Of a stretch of DNA of 64,000 nucleotides, positions 1-8,548 are shown piece after piece (positions within the stretch are counted from its first letter, which is position 1; the number at the start of each line of letters is the position of its first letter). A model generated the notes under the pieces. That model had not been told where the DNA came from. It saw only the letters and a list, made by a program, of their open reading frames with translations, and made no database searches. A program made the translations under genes and the position numbers. This stretch comes from Virgibacillus_F necropolis_A (GTDB taxonomy: Bacteria > Bacillota > Bacilli > Bacillales > Amphibacillaceae). The DNA is taken from positions 1,860,001-1,924,000 of the forward strand of contig NZ_CP084992.1 in assembly GCF_044793635.1 (NCBI RefSeq), in the 5' to 3' direction.

Positions 1-176
1 TCCCACTATCCATGGTCGGGTTTTTGCAATACATTGCACCAACCATCATGCTCGTCTTAGGTGTATTTGTATATCATGAAACATTTTCAGTTTCTCACCT
101 TGTTTCATTTATGTTAATCTGGATAGCATTAATCATCTATATGGGATCCGCACACCGCAGACGTAGAAAAGCTTAG
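1..176 (+). CDS. EamA-family permease RarD-like, C-terminal fragment
   Basis: Only the last 57 codons are in the window, read in the third frame and ending with TAG at 174-176. The peptide starts PLSMVGFLQYIAPTIM and contains two hydrophobic segments followed by a basic tail (HRRRRKA). This matches the end of RarD-type members of the EamA/DMT superfamily of inner-membrane permeases, where a GFLQYIAPT-type motif sits in the penultimate membrane segment. Family assignment rests on this short stretch, so the substrate is unknown. The stop codon lies inside the left arm of a long palindrome that probably forms the 3' end of the transcript. Confidence 0.65.
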   Translation, partial: PLSMVGFLQYIAPTIMLVLGVFVYHETFSVSHLVSFMLIWIALIIYMGSAHRRRRKA

Positions 177-281
177 CGGGCTGGTCAGCGGTGAAATGCG
201 TAAGCAAGAGACCGTAGAACACATGATCTTAGTGCTCTTAGAGGCTATTGCTTACGTCACGAACCGCTAGCCCGCAAAGCT
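170..281 (+). repeat. Dispersed palindromic element, copy 1
   Basis: A long imperfect inverted repeat begins at the RarD stop codon. Outer arms are AGCTTAGCGGGCT (170-182) and AGCCCGCAAAGCT (269-281). Middle arms are GCGTAAGCAA and TTGCTTACG. An inner core reads AAGAGACCGTAGAACACATG and then GTGCTCTTAGAG. The same core occurs on the minus strand at 59494-59597, with unrelated outer arms. It could act as a 3' stem, a mobile palindromic repeat or a structured RNA; it is not a plain Rho-independent terminator because no T run directly follows the stem. Confidence 0.6.
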
Positions 282-408
282 AGACAAAAAAATCAGAACC
301 GATATGGAATTAATTGTGATACTTTCATTAAAAAAGGGTATACAATGTAAGGGGAATTAAACACCCTTTTAACATAGAAAAAATATACTATTCGTAGGTG
401 TGGTCATC

Positions 409-1329
409 ATGAGGAGAAAAACAACTATAATTATATTAGGAGTTCTTTTGTTAGGTTTAACGGCTTTTACAATCCTATCAAATATAAACTCCCCCATCGA
501 CAAAGCGATAGACAAAGCAAAAATTGAAGAAAAAAAAGATAAACCAGATAAAGAAGCAGACAAAGAAGAAGAAAAAAAAGAACCAATCGACGAAAAAGAA
601 GAAGAAACAGAGGATAATGTTGCAGGAAAAGTGAAAGACTTGGTAACGGGCGCTGTTCAAGAGACTGTTGATTTTTTCACAAATAATGAAGCAAGTGTTG
701 TAGCTATTGGTGATTCATTAACACAAGGCGTTGGTGATGAGTCTGGTAACGGTGGTTATGTTGGAATGTTAGAGAAGGCCTTAAATTCAACGGAGGAAAC
801 TACTGTTACATTTGACAATTACGGCAAACGTGGCCGTCGTGCTGACCAACTGTTGAAGTATCTTGAAGATCCAAAAGTAGCAACATCCATTTCCGATGCA
901 GATATTGTATTAATTACAATTGGTGCGAACGACATAATGCAGGTTGTTAAGGAAAACTTTGCAAATATAACCATGGACGACTTCAAGGAAGCACGAGTGA
1001 AATACGAGGAGCACTTAAAGAAAATTTTCGAGAAAATTTATACATTAAATCCGAACGCTGAAGTTTATTTGCTGGGTTTTTATGATCCATTTGGTAAATA
1101 TTTCCCCAGCATTAAGGAGCTTGGAGTAATCGTTCGAAATTGGAATGAAACCGGTAAAGAAATCACAGAGAAATATAACAATGCCACATACATTCCGACA
1201 ATTGATTTATTCGATGATCCTAATGTAGATTTATTTTGGAGGGATAACTTCCATCCAAATTATAAAGGTTATCATCGAATAGCAGAGCGAGTTTTAGAAT
1301 ACTTGCACAAAGATAATAATGAGGTATAA
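409..1329 (+). CDS. Secreted SGNH/GDSL-family hydrolase, YpmR-like
   Basis: A 306-residue protein with an N-terminal membrane anchor or uncleaved signal (residues about 5-25), a very charged Lys/Glu/Asp linker (about 35-70) and an SGNH hydrolase domain. Block I is GDSLTQG (Ser at 102), block III is IGAND (172-176), and block V is DNFH (Asp279, His282), giving a complete Ser-Asp-His set. Enzymes of this family are esterases or lipases acting outside the membrane; the substrate is unknown. ATG at 409 is chosen over GTG at 400 because AGGTG at 396-400 gives it a proper ribosome binding site. It is followed 15 bp later by a YpmS-type gene, the same pairing as ypmR-ypmS of Bacillus subtilis. Confidence 0.85.
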   Translation: MRRKTTIIILGVLLLGLTAFTILSNINSPIDKAIDKAKIEEKKDKPDKEADKEEEKKEPIDEKEEETEDNVAGKVKDLVTGAVQETVDFFTNNEASVVAIGDSLTQGVGDESGNGGYVGMLEKALNSTEETTVTFDNYGKRGRRADQLLKYLEDPKVATSISDADIVLITIGANDIMQVVKENFANITMDDFKEARVKYEEHLKKIFEKIYTLNPNAEVYLLGFYDPFGKYFPSIKELGVIVRNWNETGKEITEKYNNATYIPTIDLFDDPNVDLFWRDNFHPNYKGYHRIAERVLEYLHKDNNEV

Positions 1330-1344
1330 GAAAGGTGGGCAGCT

Positions 1345-1977
1345 ATGAAAAGACGAGACAAACAAGTAAAATCAAAATGGAAGAAATACTTTTTTCTCTT
1401 GCTCACAATTAATGTAGTTATTGTGTTAGGTATTATGCTATTAATTTTTTGGCCTGTTTCAAGTTCAACCATACCTTCTACAGAAGAGGTTGATGAACAA
1501 AAGAGCTCGCAATTTACTGTGCGAACATCGAAGGATAATTTAAATGAACTAGTCAATGCATATCTTGATAAATTACTAGATAATTCACGACACCATTATA
1601 GTATTGAATTAAAGGAAGATGTTCATTTATTAGGGGAACTACCTGTATTCTCCTCAACAATTCCACTCTCTGTTCACTTTGAACCACTTGTACAAGAGAA
1701 TGGGGACGTCATTTTAAAACAAAAATCTATTTCAGTTGGATTGTTGGAGCTCCCAAATCAAAAAATTATGGAGTATATGAAAAAGTACTTACCTATGCCT
1801 GAATGGGTTACCGTGAATCCTAAAGAAGAAGAAATCTATGTAGCTGTTACAAATATGGATATACGTAGTAACTTTAAAGTGAGCATCGAAAATTTCGACT
1901 TAGAAGCTAACAATCTTGCATTTAAAATTCATGTTCCTTATAAAACATTGGGTATAAAACCTGATAGTAATGAATAA
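1345..1977 (+). CDS. ypmS: YpmS family protein (DUF2140)
   Basis: A 210-residue protein: a basic N-terminus, one membrane segment at about residues 16-37 (FFLLLTINVVIVLGIMLLIF) and an extracytoplasmic domain. Composition, length and position directly after a YpmR-like SGNH hydrolase match the DUF2140/YpmS family, whose function is not established. AAAGGTGG precedes the ATG. The two genes are 15 bp apart, so they are very likely co-transcribed, and the unit ends at the terminator at 1985-2024. A shared envelope role with the hydrolase is inference. Confidence 0.8.
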   Translation: MKRRDKQVKSKWKKYFFLLLTINVVIVLGIMLLIFWPVSSSTIPSTEEVDEQKSSQFTVRTSKDNLNELVNAYLDKLLDNSRHHYSIELKEDVHLLGELPVFSSTIPLSVHFEPLVQENGDVILKQKSISVGLLELPNQKIMEYMKKYLPMPEWVTVNPKEEEIYVAVTNMDIRSNFKVSIENFDLEANNLAFKIHVPYKTLGIKPDSNE

Positions 1978-1984
1978 AAGAGAG

Positions 1985-2024
1985 GTCTAAAGCAAATTTC
2001 ACGATTGCTTTAGACCCTTTTTTA
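1985..2024. terminator. Bidirectional Rho-independent terminator
   Basis: Perfect 11-bp stem GTCTAAAGCAA (1985-1995) / TTGCTTTAGAC (2005-2015) followed by CCTTTTTTATT. A T-rich tail is also present on the other strand. It lies between the convergent ypmS and WYL-regulator genes. Confidence 0.85.
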
Positions 2025-3014
2025 TTCTTCCATATATACTTCATTCATTTGTTTGATTTTATCTTTCACTCTATCTACCAAGTGGTCAGGCGATAACACC
2101 TTTGCCTGGTTACCCCAAGTCAAAATCCAATTGATTAGACCACCAGATAACTTGGCTTTTGTCGCTAATACAAAATGCTCGTCATCAATTTTTTTGATAT
2201 CCGCTTCTTTTCCAAATCGATCCAGTACAACATTAACTAATTCTAAGTGGAAGCGTATTTTAATCCAAATTTCTTCTCCTGCAAACATGTGAAAGCTTTG
2301 ATTTATGTATTCTTGCAAATGGAAGTCTTTGCTTTTCACAAAGGATTGCTCACTAACTTCTATATCGCGAATCCGGTCTAATCGGTAATGCCTGATTTCC
2401 TCAGTTTCTTCAAAATATCCAATTAAATAATAGAAATCATTTTGCCAAATTAATGCATATGGCTCAACATGGTAGTATTCACCCTTGCGATGAAACTCAA
2501 ATTCTTTTTCAACATTATATTTGCCATATTTATAATTTAAAACTTTTCCTTCTGAGATAGCACGGTGAACACAATCAATGTTGAGTTTAACAAGATCATA
2601 GTCCGCATTCGTTGATTGACTAAATAAAATCGGTTCTGGCAATGTTTTTCCAATTTGCTTACTTGTTAACTGCTTCATTTTTTTGATTAATTTTTTCTTT
2701 TCATTTGTCGTAATAAATCGCGCTGATAAAATAGCATCAACCATTAATCGCAATTGATATGTTTCAAATAATCTGCCTTGGTGGCTATAATAAATCTTTC
2801 CAAACTTCCCTTTATTTTTTACAATTTCAAAATCCAGCTCGTCCAATATTTCCAGATCTCTCTTAAGCGTACGGTGATCAACTGTCATTGGATCGCCAGT
2901 GGTATTTCGTAATTTTTCACTCAGTTCATCGATTCCTACTTCGTTAACCTCATCTGTTTCCGTAAACAGAATTTCTTTTACCTTTAATAATCGATAATTA
3001 CTGCCACGTTCCAT
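2022..3014 (-). CDS. YafY-type HTH/WYL-domain transcriptional regulator
   Basis: A 330-residue protein. Residues 1-70 form a winged helix-turn-helix (ending TLKRDLEILDELDF). Residues about 145-215 form a WYL domain with the characteristic run of aromatic and basic residues (VLNYKYGK, YHVEPYALIWQNDFYYLIGY, RHYRLDRIRDI). The C-terminal extension is typical of the family. WYL regulators bind nucleic acid or nucleotide ligands and often control stress, DNA-damage or defence genes; no target is evident here. It is monocistronic and convergent with ypmS. Confidence 0.85.
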   Translation of the reverse strand: MERGSNYRLLKVKEILFTETDEVNEVGIDELSEKLRNTTGDPMTVDHRTLKRDLEILDELDFEIVKNKGKFGKIYYSHQGRLFETYQLRLMVDAILSARFITTNEKKKLIKKMKQLTSKQIGKTLPEPILFSQSTNADYDLVKLNIDCVHRAISEGKVLNYKYGKYNVEKEFEFHRKGEYYHVEPYALIWQNDFYYLIGYFEETEEIRHYRLDRIRDIEVSEQSFVKSKDFHLQEYINQSFHMFAGEEIWIKIRFHLELVNVVLDRFGKEADIKKIDDEHFVLATKAKLSGGLINWILTWGNQAKVLSPDHLVDRVKDKIKQMNEVYMEE

Positions 3015-3039
3015 TTCCTATGATCTCCCTTCTAATATC

Positions 3040-3072
3040 AAAAAAGAGCCATCTACAAATGTATATGGCCCT
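3040..3072 (-). terminator. Rho-independent terminator
   Basis: On the minus strand an imperfect stem GGGCCATATAC / GTAGATGGCTC is followed by TTTTTT. It lies just downstream of the gene at 3075-3695. Confidence 0.75.
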
Positions 3073-3074
3073 CC

Positions 3075-3695
3075 TTATCTAATCACAAATCGTTTTACCT
3101 TTGATAATAAAAATGTAAATGATTGCTTTGTTAAAACAGTTTCACTACTGATTAATCTCGGTTCTACAATATTGTCTTTATAGTCACTGAGCTTACCTTG
3201 ATAAACCAATTGTAAACCAGATAATCCTCTGATATCTGAAGGTGTTATAAAACATTCCGGTTTCGTAAGCTGAAATCCTTCTACTCCTCGTAAAACAGTC
3301 GCAACAAATTGAGAACAAAACATTGCGTGTTCACGATTTATTTCGATTTGCAGCATAACACCAAAAAGTCCTAAAAAATTATATTTATAATCGCCTGCTT
3401 GTAGCTCAATTTCTTTTATCTTTGTTTGGACCTTTTGAAATTCAGCATCAGATAAATGATAAGCATAGATGGCACATGATGAATTTTTCAAAAAGTCGCT
3501 GTGAATATTCTCTTTCACAAATCCCCCGATAAACGGATTTCTTGGATTTTTTCTACCGAAACTATAGACTTCCTGCAATTCATCGTCAAATGAGATGGAC
3601 ACATGGTTTAAGCCTTCCTTTGTGCAATAATTAATTGCCCGGGATAAATAAGTTCCAGTATCTGTAAAGAGAAAGTAAAGCGTTCTTCCTCCCAT
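3075..3695 (-). CDS. Permuted papain-like amidase-fold protein (YiiX/C92-like)
   Basis: A 206-residue soluble protein without signal peptide or membrane segment. The layout fits the permuted NlpC/P60 (papain-like) amidase fold: an N-terminal His in LNHVSISF and a Cys in MFCSQFVATVLR in the second half. The family includes YaeF/YiiX-type cysteine hydrolases; the substrate is unknown. An upstream in-frame ATG at 3731 exists, but GGAGGGG eight bases before the ATG at 3695 marks that as the true start. Monocistronic, with its own terminator. Confidence 0.65.
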   Translation of the reverse strand: MGGRTLYFLFTDTGTYLSRAINYCTKEGLNHVSISFDDELQEVYSFGRKNPRNPFIGGFVKENIHSDFLKNSSCAIYAYHLSDAEFQKVQTKIKEIELQAGDYKYNFLGLFGVMLQIEINREHAMFCSQFVATVLRGVEGFQLTKPECFITPSDIRGLSGLQLVYQGKLSDYKDNIVEPRLISSETVLTKQSFTFLLSKVKRFVIR

Positions 3696-3919
3696 GGCAT
3701 TCCCCTCCGTGTGACGGTATGCTTTTAACACTTTTTTATTGTGTTGATTAATTGTTACACATTTACTGAAAAAAATATAGTCTTTTTCAAAAAATAAATT
3801 TAAATTTACTTTAAAAAGTGAATTTTTAAAAAATAATTCCTTGCAGTTAAATTTACTTTCTTTACTATATGAAAATACTGCACAAAATTCTACATTTTCA
3901 TGGAAATTAATACTTAAGA
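3696..3919. other. AT-rich intergenic region
   Basis: Very AT-rich spacer (long A/T runs between 3732 and 3900) separating the divergent amidase-fold gene and ykpA. No open reading frame with a plausible ribosome binding site was found. It probably carries the promoter of the minus-strand gene. Confidence 0.4.
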
Positions 3920-3948
3920 TTGACTAATTGGTATAAATGCCGTAATCT
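3920..3948 (+). promoter_or_regulatory. Candidate sigma-A promoter of ykpA
   Basis: TTGACT (3920-3925), a 17-bp spacer and TAATCT (3943-3948). Transcription from here would give a leader of about 170 bases before the ykpA start at 4125. That is long for a housekeeping gene and leaves room for an attenuator. Inference from consensus match only. Confidence 0.45.
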
Positions 3949-4124
3949 AACGTTGATGCAATTTTTTCACTATAAAATTTACAATTTCAATGTATTAAAT
4001 ATTAGAAAACCCTTATGCACTAAGAAAGGATTTATACTTTCTTATCTGATAAAATATATACGAAGGCTTTCGTCATTAAATATTCGTGATAAGCCAAGTT
4101 TTATTAATGGAGGAAATGACACAT

Positions 4125-5747
4125 ATGATAAATGTTTCAAATGTAAGCTTACGTTTCGGCGATAAAAAGTTATTTGAGGATGTAAATTTAAAATTTACTC
4201 CTGGAAACTGTTATGGATTAATCGGAGCAAACGGCGCTGGTAAATCAACTTTTATAAAGGTTTTATCTGGTGAAGTTGAACCTCAAAGTGGCAATGTTTC
4301 CTTGTCTTCTGGTGAGCGAATGGCTGTTTTAAAACAGGACCACTTTGCTTATGAGGAAAAAGAGGTCCTAGATACTGTTTTAGTAGGACATGAACGATTA
4401 TATAAGGTGAAACAGGAAAAAGATGCTATTTATATGAAAGCTGATTTTTCTGAGGAAGATGGCATGCGCGCTGCTGAACTTGAAGGTGAATTTGCGGAAA
4501 TGAACGGTTGGGAAGCAGAATCAGATGCGGCAGTTCTTTTAAAGGGACTTGGTATCGATGATAAGTTTCACGACAAAAAAATGTCTGACCTAGCTGGTGA
4601 TCAGAAGGTAAAAGTTCTCCTTGCACAAGCATTATTTGGTAATCCAGATATTTTGTTACTGGATGAGCCGACAAACGGATTAGATATCCAGGCTATTCAA
4701 TGGTTAGAGGATTTCTTAATTAACTTTGAAAACACTGTAATTGTTGTTTCCCATGACCGTCACTTTTTAAATAAGGTTTGTACCCATATTGCAGATGTTG
4801 ATTATGGTAAAATCCAGATTTATATTGGTAACTATGACTTCTGGTATGAATCAAGCCAGCTTGCTTTACAAATGGCACAGGAAGAAAACAAGAAAAAAGA
4901 AGATAAAATTAAAGAATTACAAGCTTTTGTTGCACGGTTTAGTGCGAACGCATCAAAATCTAAACAAGCGACTTCCCGTAAAAAATTGCTTGATAATATC
5001 ACGCTAGACGATATAAAACCTTCATCAAGACGCTATCCATTTGTTAATTTTAATCCTGAGCGTGAAATTGGAAATGATTTGCTTCGAGTTGAGGGCTTAA
5101 CAAAAACAATTGGTGAGAAGAAAGTACTGGATAACGTGAGTTTCACCGTTAATAAGGACGATAAAATTGCCTTTGTTGGTCGCGATGATATAGCAAAAAC
5201 TACTTTACTCAAAATCATTATGGGTGAAATGGAACCAGATGCAGGGACTTACAAGTGGGGCGTCACAACATCCCAATCCTATTTCCCTAAAGATAATGCA
5301 AAGTATTTTGAGGATAATCAGCTTCCACTAGTTGATTGGTTACGCCAATATTCACCTCAAGATCAAACTGAAACATTTTTACGAGGATTCTTGGGTAGAA
5401 TGTTGTTCTCTGGAGAAGAAGCACTTAAGAAAGCCAATGTGCTCTCAGGGGGAGAAAAAGTACGTTGTATGTTGGCAAAAATGATGCTCAGCAGTGCAAA
5501 CGTGTTAGTCTTAGATGAACCAACAAACCATCTGGATTTGGAATCTATTACAGCACTTAATAATGGCTTAATTAAATTTAAAGGCTCTATTTTATTCACA
5601 TCACACGATCATCAGTTTGTTCACAGTGTGTCAAACCGGTTGATAGAAATTACTCCTAAAGGAATTGTGGATAAAGAAATGACCTACGACGAATACGTAC
5701 AGGATAAAAAGTTACAAAAAGATATCGCAGAAATGTATGCAGGGTAA
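4125..5747 (+). CDS. ykpA: ABC-F family ATP-binding protein YkpA/YbiT-like
   Basis: A 540-residue cytoplasmic protein with two ABC domains and no membrane segments, the length of B. subtilis YkpA. Domain 1 has GANGAGKST (Walker A) and LLLDEPTNGLD; domain 2 has LSGGEKVRC and LDEPTNHLD. The linker between them (about residues 240-300) is Lys/Glu-rich and helical, the region that enters the ribosome in ABC-F proteins. The second Walker A is degenerate (GRDDIAKTT), which is usual in this subgroup. ABC-F proteins bind the ribosomal E site and modulate translation or antibiotic tolerance. GGAGGA upstream fixes the start at 4125; the upstream in-frame codons back to 4086 lie in the leader. A terminator follows. 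Confidence 0.9.
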   Translation: MINVSNVSLRFGDKKLFEDVNLKFTPGNCYGLIGANGAGKSTFIKVLSGEVEPQSGNVSLSSGERMAVLKQDHFAYEEKEVLDTVLVGHERLYKVKQEKDAIYMKADFSEEDGMRAAELEGEFAEMNGWEAESDAAVLLKGLGIDDKFHDKKMSDLAGDQKVKVLLAQALFGNPDILLLDEPTNGLDIQAIQWLEDFLINFENTVIVVSHDRHFLNKVCTHIADVDYGKIQIYIGNYDFWYESSQLALQMAQEENKKKEDKIKELQAFVARFSANASKSKQATSRKKLLDNITLDDIKPSSRRYPFVNFNPEREIGNDLLRVEGLTKTIGEKKVLDNVSFTVNKDDKIAFVGRDDIAKTTLLKIIMGEMEPDAGTYKWGVTTSQSYFPKDNAKYFEDNQLPLVDWLRQYSPQDQTETFLRGFLGRMLFSGEEALKKANVLSGGEKVRCMLAKMMLSSANVLVLDEPTNHLDLESITALNNGLIKFKGSILFTSHDHQFVHSVSNRLIEITPKGIVDKEMTYDEYVQDKKLQKDIAEMYAG

Positions 5748-5756
5748 TGAAGAAGG

Positions 5757-5790
5757 AGCGACACCGAAATTGGGTGTCGCCCTTTTTTTA
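5757..5790 (+). terminator. Rho-independent terminator of ykpA
   Basis: Stem GCGACACC (5758-5765) / GGGTGTCGC (5772-5780) followed by CCTTTTTTTATT. Confidence 0.9.
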
Positions 5791-5820
5791 TTGAATCAAA
5801 CATCGTTCTAGGAAATGTGT

Positions 5821-5980
5821 TATCCGCCGATTTCATGTTTTATCCGCCAATTTGAAAATATATCGGCCGTTAAATTCTTTTATCGCTGATTCTACAAAAT
5901 AACCGCTGATGTAAAAATATAACCGCCATTACTTAAAAATAACTGCCAATCCACAAATATATCCGCCAATCAGATTTCCA
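5821..5980. repeat. Tandem array of eight degenerate 20-bp units (TATCCGCCAAT type)
   Basis: Eight units start with TATCCGCC or variants (TATCGGCC, TATCGCTG, AACCGCTG, AACCGCCA, AACTGCCA, ATCCGCCA). Each has an 8-11 base conserved head and an AT-rich tail, at an almost exact 20-bp period. Another three-unit array with the same phase and head lies at 63616-63675. It sits between two terminators, so it is probably untranscribed. The 20-bp period is close to two helical turns, which would fit protein binding on one DNA face (inference). Confidence 0.7.
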
Positions 5981-5984
5981 TCAA

Positions 5985-6020
5985 AAATAAAGGCGCCCAG
6001 CCAAAGCTAGGACGCCTCCA
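5985..6020 (-). terminator. Rho-independent terminator of kbl-tdh
   Basis: Minus-strand stem AGGCGTCCTAGC / GCTGGGCGCCT (5991-6017 on the plus strand) followed by TTATTTTTGAT. It lies directly downstream of tdh. Confidence 0.85.
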
Positions 6021-6026
6021 TACACC

Positions 6027-6983
6027 TTAAACGGTCTTATTAAATTTTGCTTCTACTTTTTCCAGCATATCTTTCGTCATTTTATCTAGATCATACTCTG
6101 CTTTGAAGCCCCATTCCTTAGCGGCTGCGGAGCTATCAATTCGATTTGGCCAGCTCTCTGCAATATTTTGGCGAACCGGGTCAACATCATAATGAAGCTC
6201 GAACTCAGGCATATATTTTTGTATAGCCTTTTCAAAATCCCCAGGTTCTGCTGAAATGGCAGATATATTAAACGCATTGCGGTGTTCAAGCTTGCTGGCA
6301 TCAGCTTCCATCAATTGTATGATTGCATTCAGGGCATCTGGCATATACATCATATCCATGTATGTACCTTCCCCAATATAAGAAGTATACGATTGGTTTT
6401 TCACAGCTTCGTAATAAATTTCAACAGAATAATCCGTTGTTCCGCCTCCTGGTGGCGCCACATAGGAAATCAAGCCAGGAAAACGAACACCGCGAGTATC
6501 AACACCAAAACGAGAATAGTAGTAGTCACAGAGTAACTCTCCAGCTACTTTGTTGACGCCATACATCGTTGTCGGGCGTTGAATAGAATCTTGCGGTGTA
6601 TCATCTTTCGGAGTGTTTGGACCAAATGCCCCTATGGAACTTGGTGTGAAAAATTGTAGGTCAAGCTCACGAGCAACCTCTAAGGCATTCACTAATCCAC
6701 CCATGTTTATATCCCAAGCTTTTTTCGGGATTGCTTCTGCTTTTGCTGATAGTAATGCTGCTAGATGCATGATGGTATCTACACCATATTGTTTTGATAC
6801 CTCGAATAAACGATCATAATCTGTTACATCAACAATTTCGAACGGTCCATCAGCATCGTCGTGGTCGTCTCTTTTTTTTATATCTGTTCCAACCACATTT
6901 TCTTTACCATATGTTTCACGTAATTTCGTTACAAGCTCAGAGCCAATCTGCCCTAAAGCCCCTGTTACTAAAATCTTTTTCAT
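6027..6983 (-). CDS. tdh: L-threonine 3-dehydrogenase, short-chain (epimerase-like) type
   Basis: A 318-residue NAD-dependent protein of the extended SDR/epimerase family. It has an N-terminal Rossmann motif (TGALGQIGSEL, residues 7-17), an active-site YGVNK with Tyr and Lys at about 141-145, and a Ser in TPSSIGAFGP. It oxidises L-threonine to 2-amino-3-ketobutyrate. The assignment is supported by the neighbour: kbl, which uses that product, lies 36 bp upstream on the same strand. GGAGGT precedes the ATG. The pair forms the threonine-to-glycine plus acetyl-CoA route. Confidence 0.9.
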   Translation of the reverse strand: MKKILVTGALGQIGSELVTKLRETYGKENVVGTDIKKRDDHDDADGPFEIVDVTDYDRLFEVSKQYGVDTIMHLAALLSAKAEAIPKKAWDINMGGLVNALEVARELDLQFFTPSSIGAFGPNTPKDDTPQDSIQRPTTMYGVNKVAGELLCDYYYSRFGVDTRGVRFPGLISYVAPPGGGTTDYSVEIYYEAVKNQSYTSYIGEGTYMDMMYMPDALNAIIQLMEADASKLEHRNAFNISAISAEPGDFEKAIQKYMPEFELHYDVDPVRQNIAESWPNRIDSSAAAKEWGFKAEYDLDKMTKDMLEKVEAKFNKTV

Positions 6984-7019
6984 TCGTTTTTACCTCCAAC
7001 ATTTCTATAGCAGTAGAAA

Positions 7020-8213
7020 TTACGAAATGATACCCATTTCTTTTCCTACTTTTTCATATATACGTAACGCATCATCAAGCATTTCCTTCGTATGTGCTGC
7101 ACTTGGCATGTTGCGCACACGGCCAGTTCCTTTTGGTACAGTTGGGAATACAATTGATTTGCAATAAACGCCTGCTTCATATAATTTTTTACTAAACTTC
7201 TGTGTATCCAATTCATCACCGATGACACATGGTGTAATTGGTGTTTCGCTATCACCAATATCAAATCCTAATTTTTTCAATCCGTCTTTTAGGTAGTCAC
7301 TATTTTCCCAAAGCTTTTCATTTAACTCAGTACTTTCCATCAATATCTCAATTGCTTTAGTACTCGCAACTGCATCTGCAGGGGTAACAGCAGTCGAAAA
7401 CAAGAATGGACGAGAACGAACCTTGAGCCAATCAATTAAATTGCTTTTACCGGCAACATATCCGCCAACTACACCGATTGCTTTCGACAATGTACCCATT
7501 TGAAAGTCTATTCGGTTCTGTAAGCCAAAGTGTTTTACTGTTCCAGCACCTTTCCCCATTACACCAGATCCATGTGCATCATCTACATATGTGATTAAAT
7601 CGAACTCCTCTGCAATATCAACAATTTCAGGTAATTTAGCAACGTCACCGTCCATTGAAAATACTCCGTCGGTAATAACCATGATTTTATTATAATTACC
7701 GGACTCTACAGCTTCTTTTGCCTTTTTACGTAAGTCATCCATGTCAGAATGGTTTACGCGAATAATCTTTGCCTTAGATAAACGACAACCATCAATAATT
7801 GATGCGTGGTTTAACTCATCGGAAAGAATCGCATCATTTTTGTCCATTACAGCTGAAATTGCTGCCATGTTACAATTGAAACCCGATTGATACGAAATCG
7901 CAGCTTCCGTATCCTTAAATTCAGCTAGCTTTTTCTCAAGCTCCACATGGACATCTAACGTACCATTGATTGTACGTACGGCACCCGCACCTACGCCATG
8001 AGAATCAACAGCTTCTTTTGCAACCTTTTTCAAACGTTCATCAGTTGCTAACCCTAAATAATTGTTAGATGATAAATTAATTAATTCTTTGTCATCTATT
8101 GTAATGACTGGTCCATTTGGTCCTTCAACAGGTTCAATGTCATTATAAAGACCTTTTTCTTTTAAATCGGCAATATTCTCTTCTAAAAATGAATGTAATG
8201 CTTTACTAGTCAT
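7020..8213 (-). CDS. kbl: Glycine C-acetyltransferase (2-amino-3-ketobutyrate CoA ligase)
   Basis: A 397-residue PLP enzyme of the alpha-oxoamine synthase family. Visible motifs are NNYLGLA near residue 50, DDAHGSGVMG (PLP-pyridine Asp and His), and GTLSKAIGVVGGY with the Schiff-base lysine (about residue 240). It cleaves 2-amino-3-ketobutyrate with CoA to glycine and acetyl-CoA. It is the first gene of a two-gene operon with tdh. AAGGAGGATATAATCT precedes the ATG at 8213. Other members of this family (BioF, HemA type) are less likely because of the tdh neighbour. Confidence 0.92.
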   Translation of the reverse strand: MTSKALHSFLEENIADLKEKGLYNDIEPVEGPNGPVITIDDKELINLSSNNYLGLATDERLKKVAKEAVDSHGVGAGAVRTINGTLDVHVELEKKLAEFKDTEAAISYQSGFNCNMAAISAVMDKNDAILSDELNHASIIDGCRLSKAKIIRVNHSDMDDLRKKAKEAVESGNYNKIMVITDGVFSMDGDVAKLPEIVDIAEEFDLITYVDDAHGSGVMGKGAGTVKHFGLQNRIDFQMGTLSKAIGVVGGYVAGKSNLIDWLKVRSRPFLFSTAVTPADAVASTKAIEILMESTELNEKLWENSDYLKDGLKKLGFDIGDSETPITPCVIGDELDTQKFSKKLYEAGVYCKSIVFPTVPKGTGRVRNMPSAAHTKEMLDDALRIYEKVGKEMGIIS

Positions 8214-8548
8214 AGATTATATCCTCCTTATCATTATGTAAGCGCTCTATCATTTACCGTTAAAAACCAGTATACACTCCGTCTTTAATAGCTAGCTTAA
8301 CTCATGTGTAAAATTCGACACAAGTTACTTGCGCATTCCATATTACAGTTTACCATATTTCGCTAATTATGTTTAATAAGAGCTAAATTTAGTATACACA
8401 TTCAAAGCACTACCATACATTCATTAATTTTTGTCGAAACCTTTCATTTTTGTAAGAAATTTGTCTGTTTTTGTCATAAAAAAACATAGTAAAATAGTCA
8501 CTTTTTTAATATACTAATTAGTATGAAGAACTTATCGGGGGGAAAAAA
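8214..8548. other. Divergent intergenic region between kbl and a small ORF
   Basis: About 335 AT-rich bases with no additional reading frame. It must hold the kbl promoter on the minus strand and the promoter of the small plus-strand gene at 8549. An imperfect palindrome TGTGTAAAATTCGACACA lies at 8305-8322 and could be an operator for kbl-tdh; no known regulator is recognised for it. Confidence 0.35.

Noticed and set aside
5160..5220. Degenerate second Walker A (GRDDIAKTT) in YkpA as a sign of inactivation
   Set aside because: The YkpA/YbiT subgroup normally has a degenerate second Walker A, so it is not unusual.
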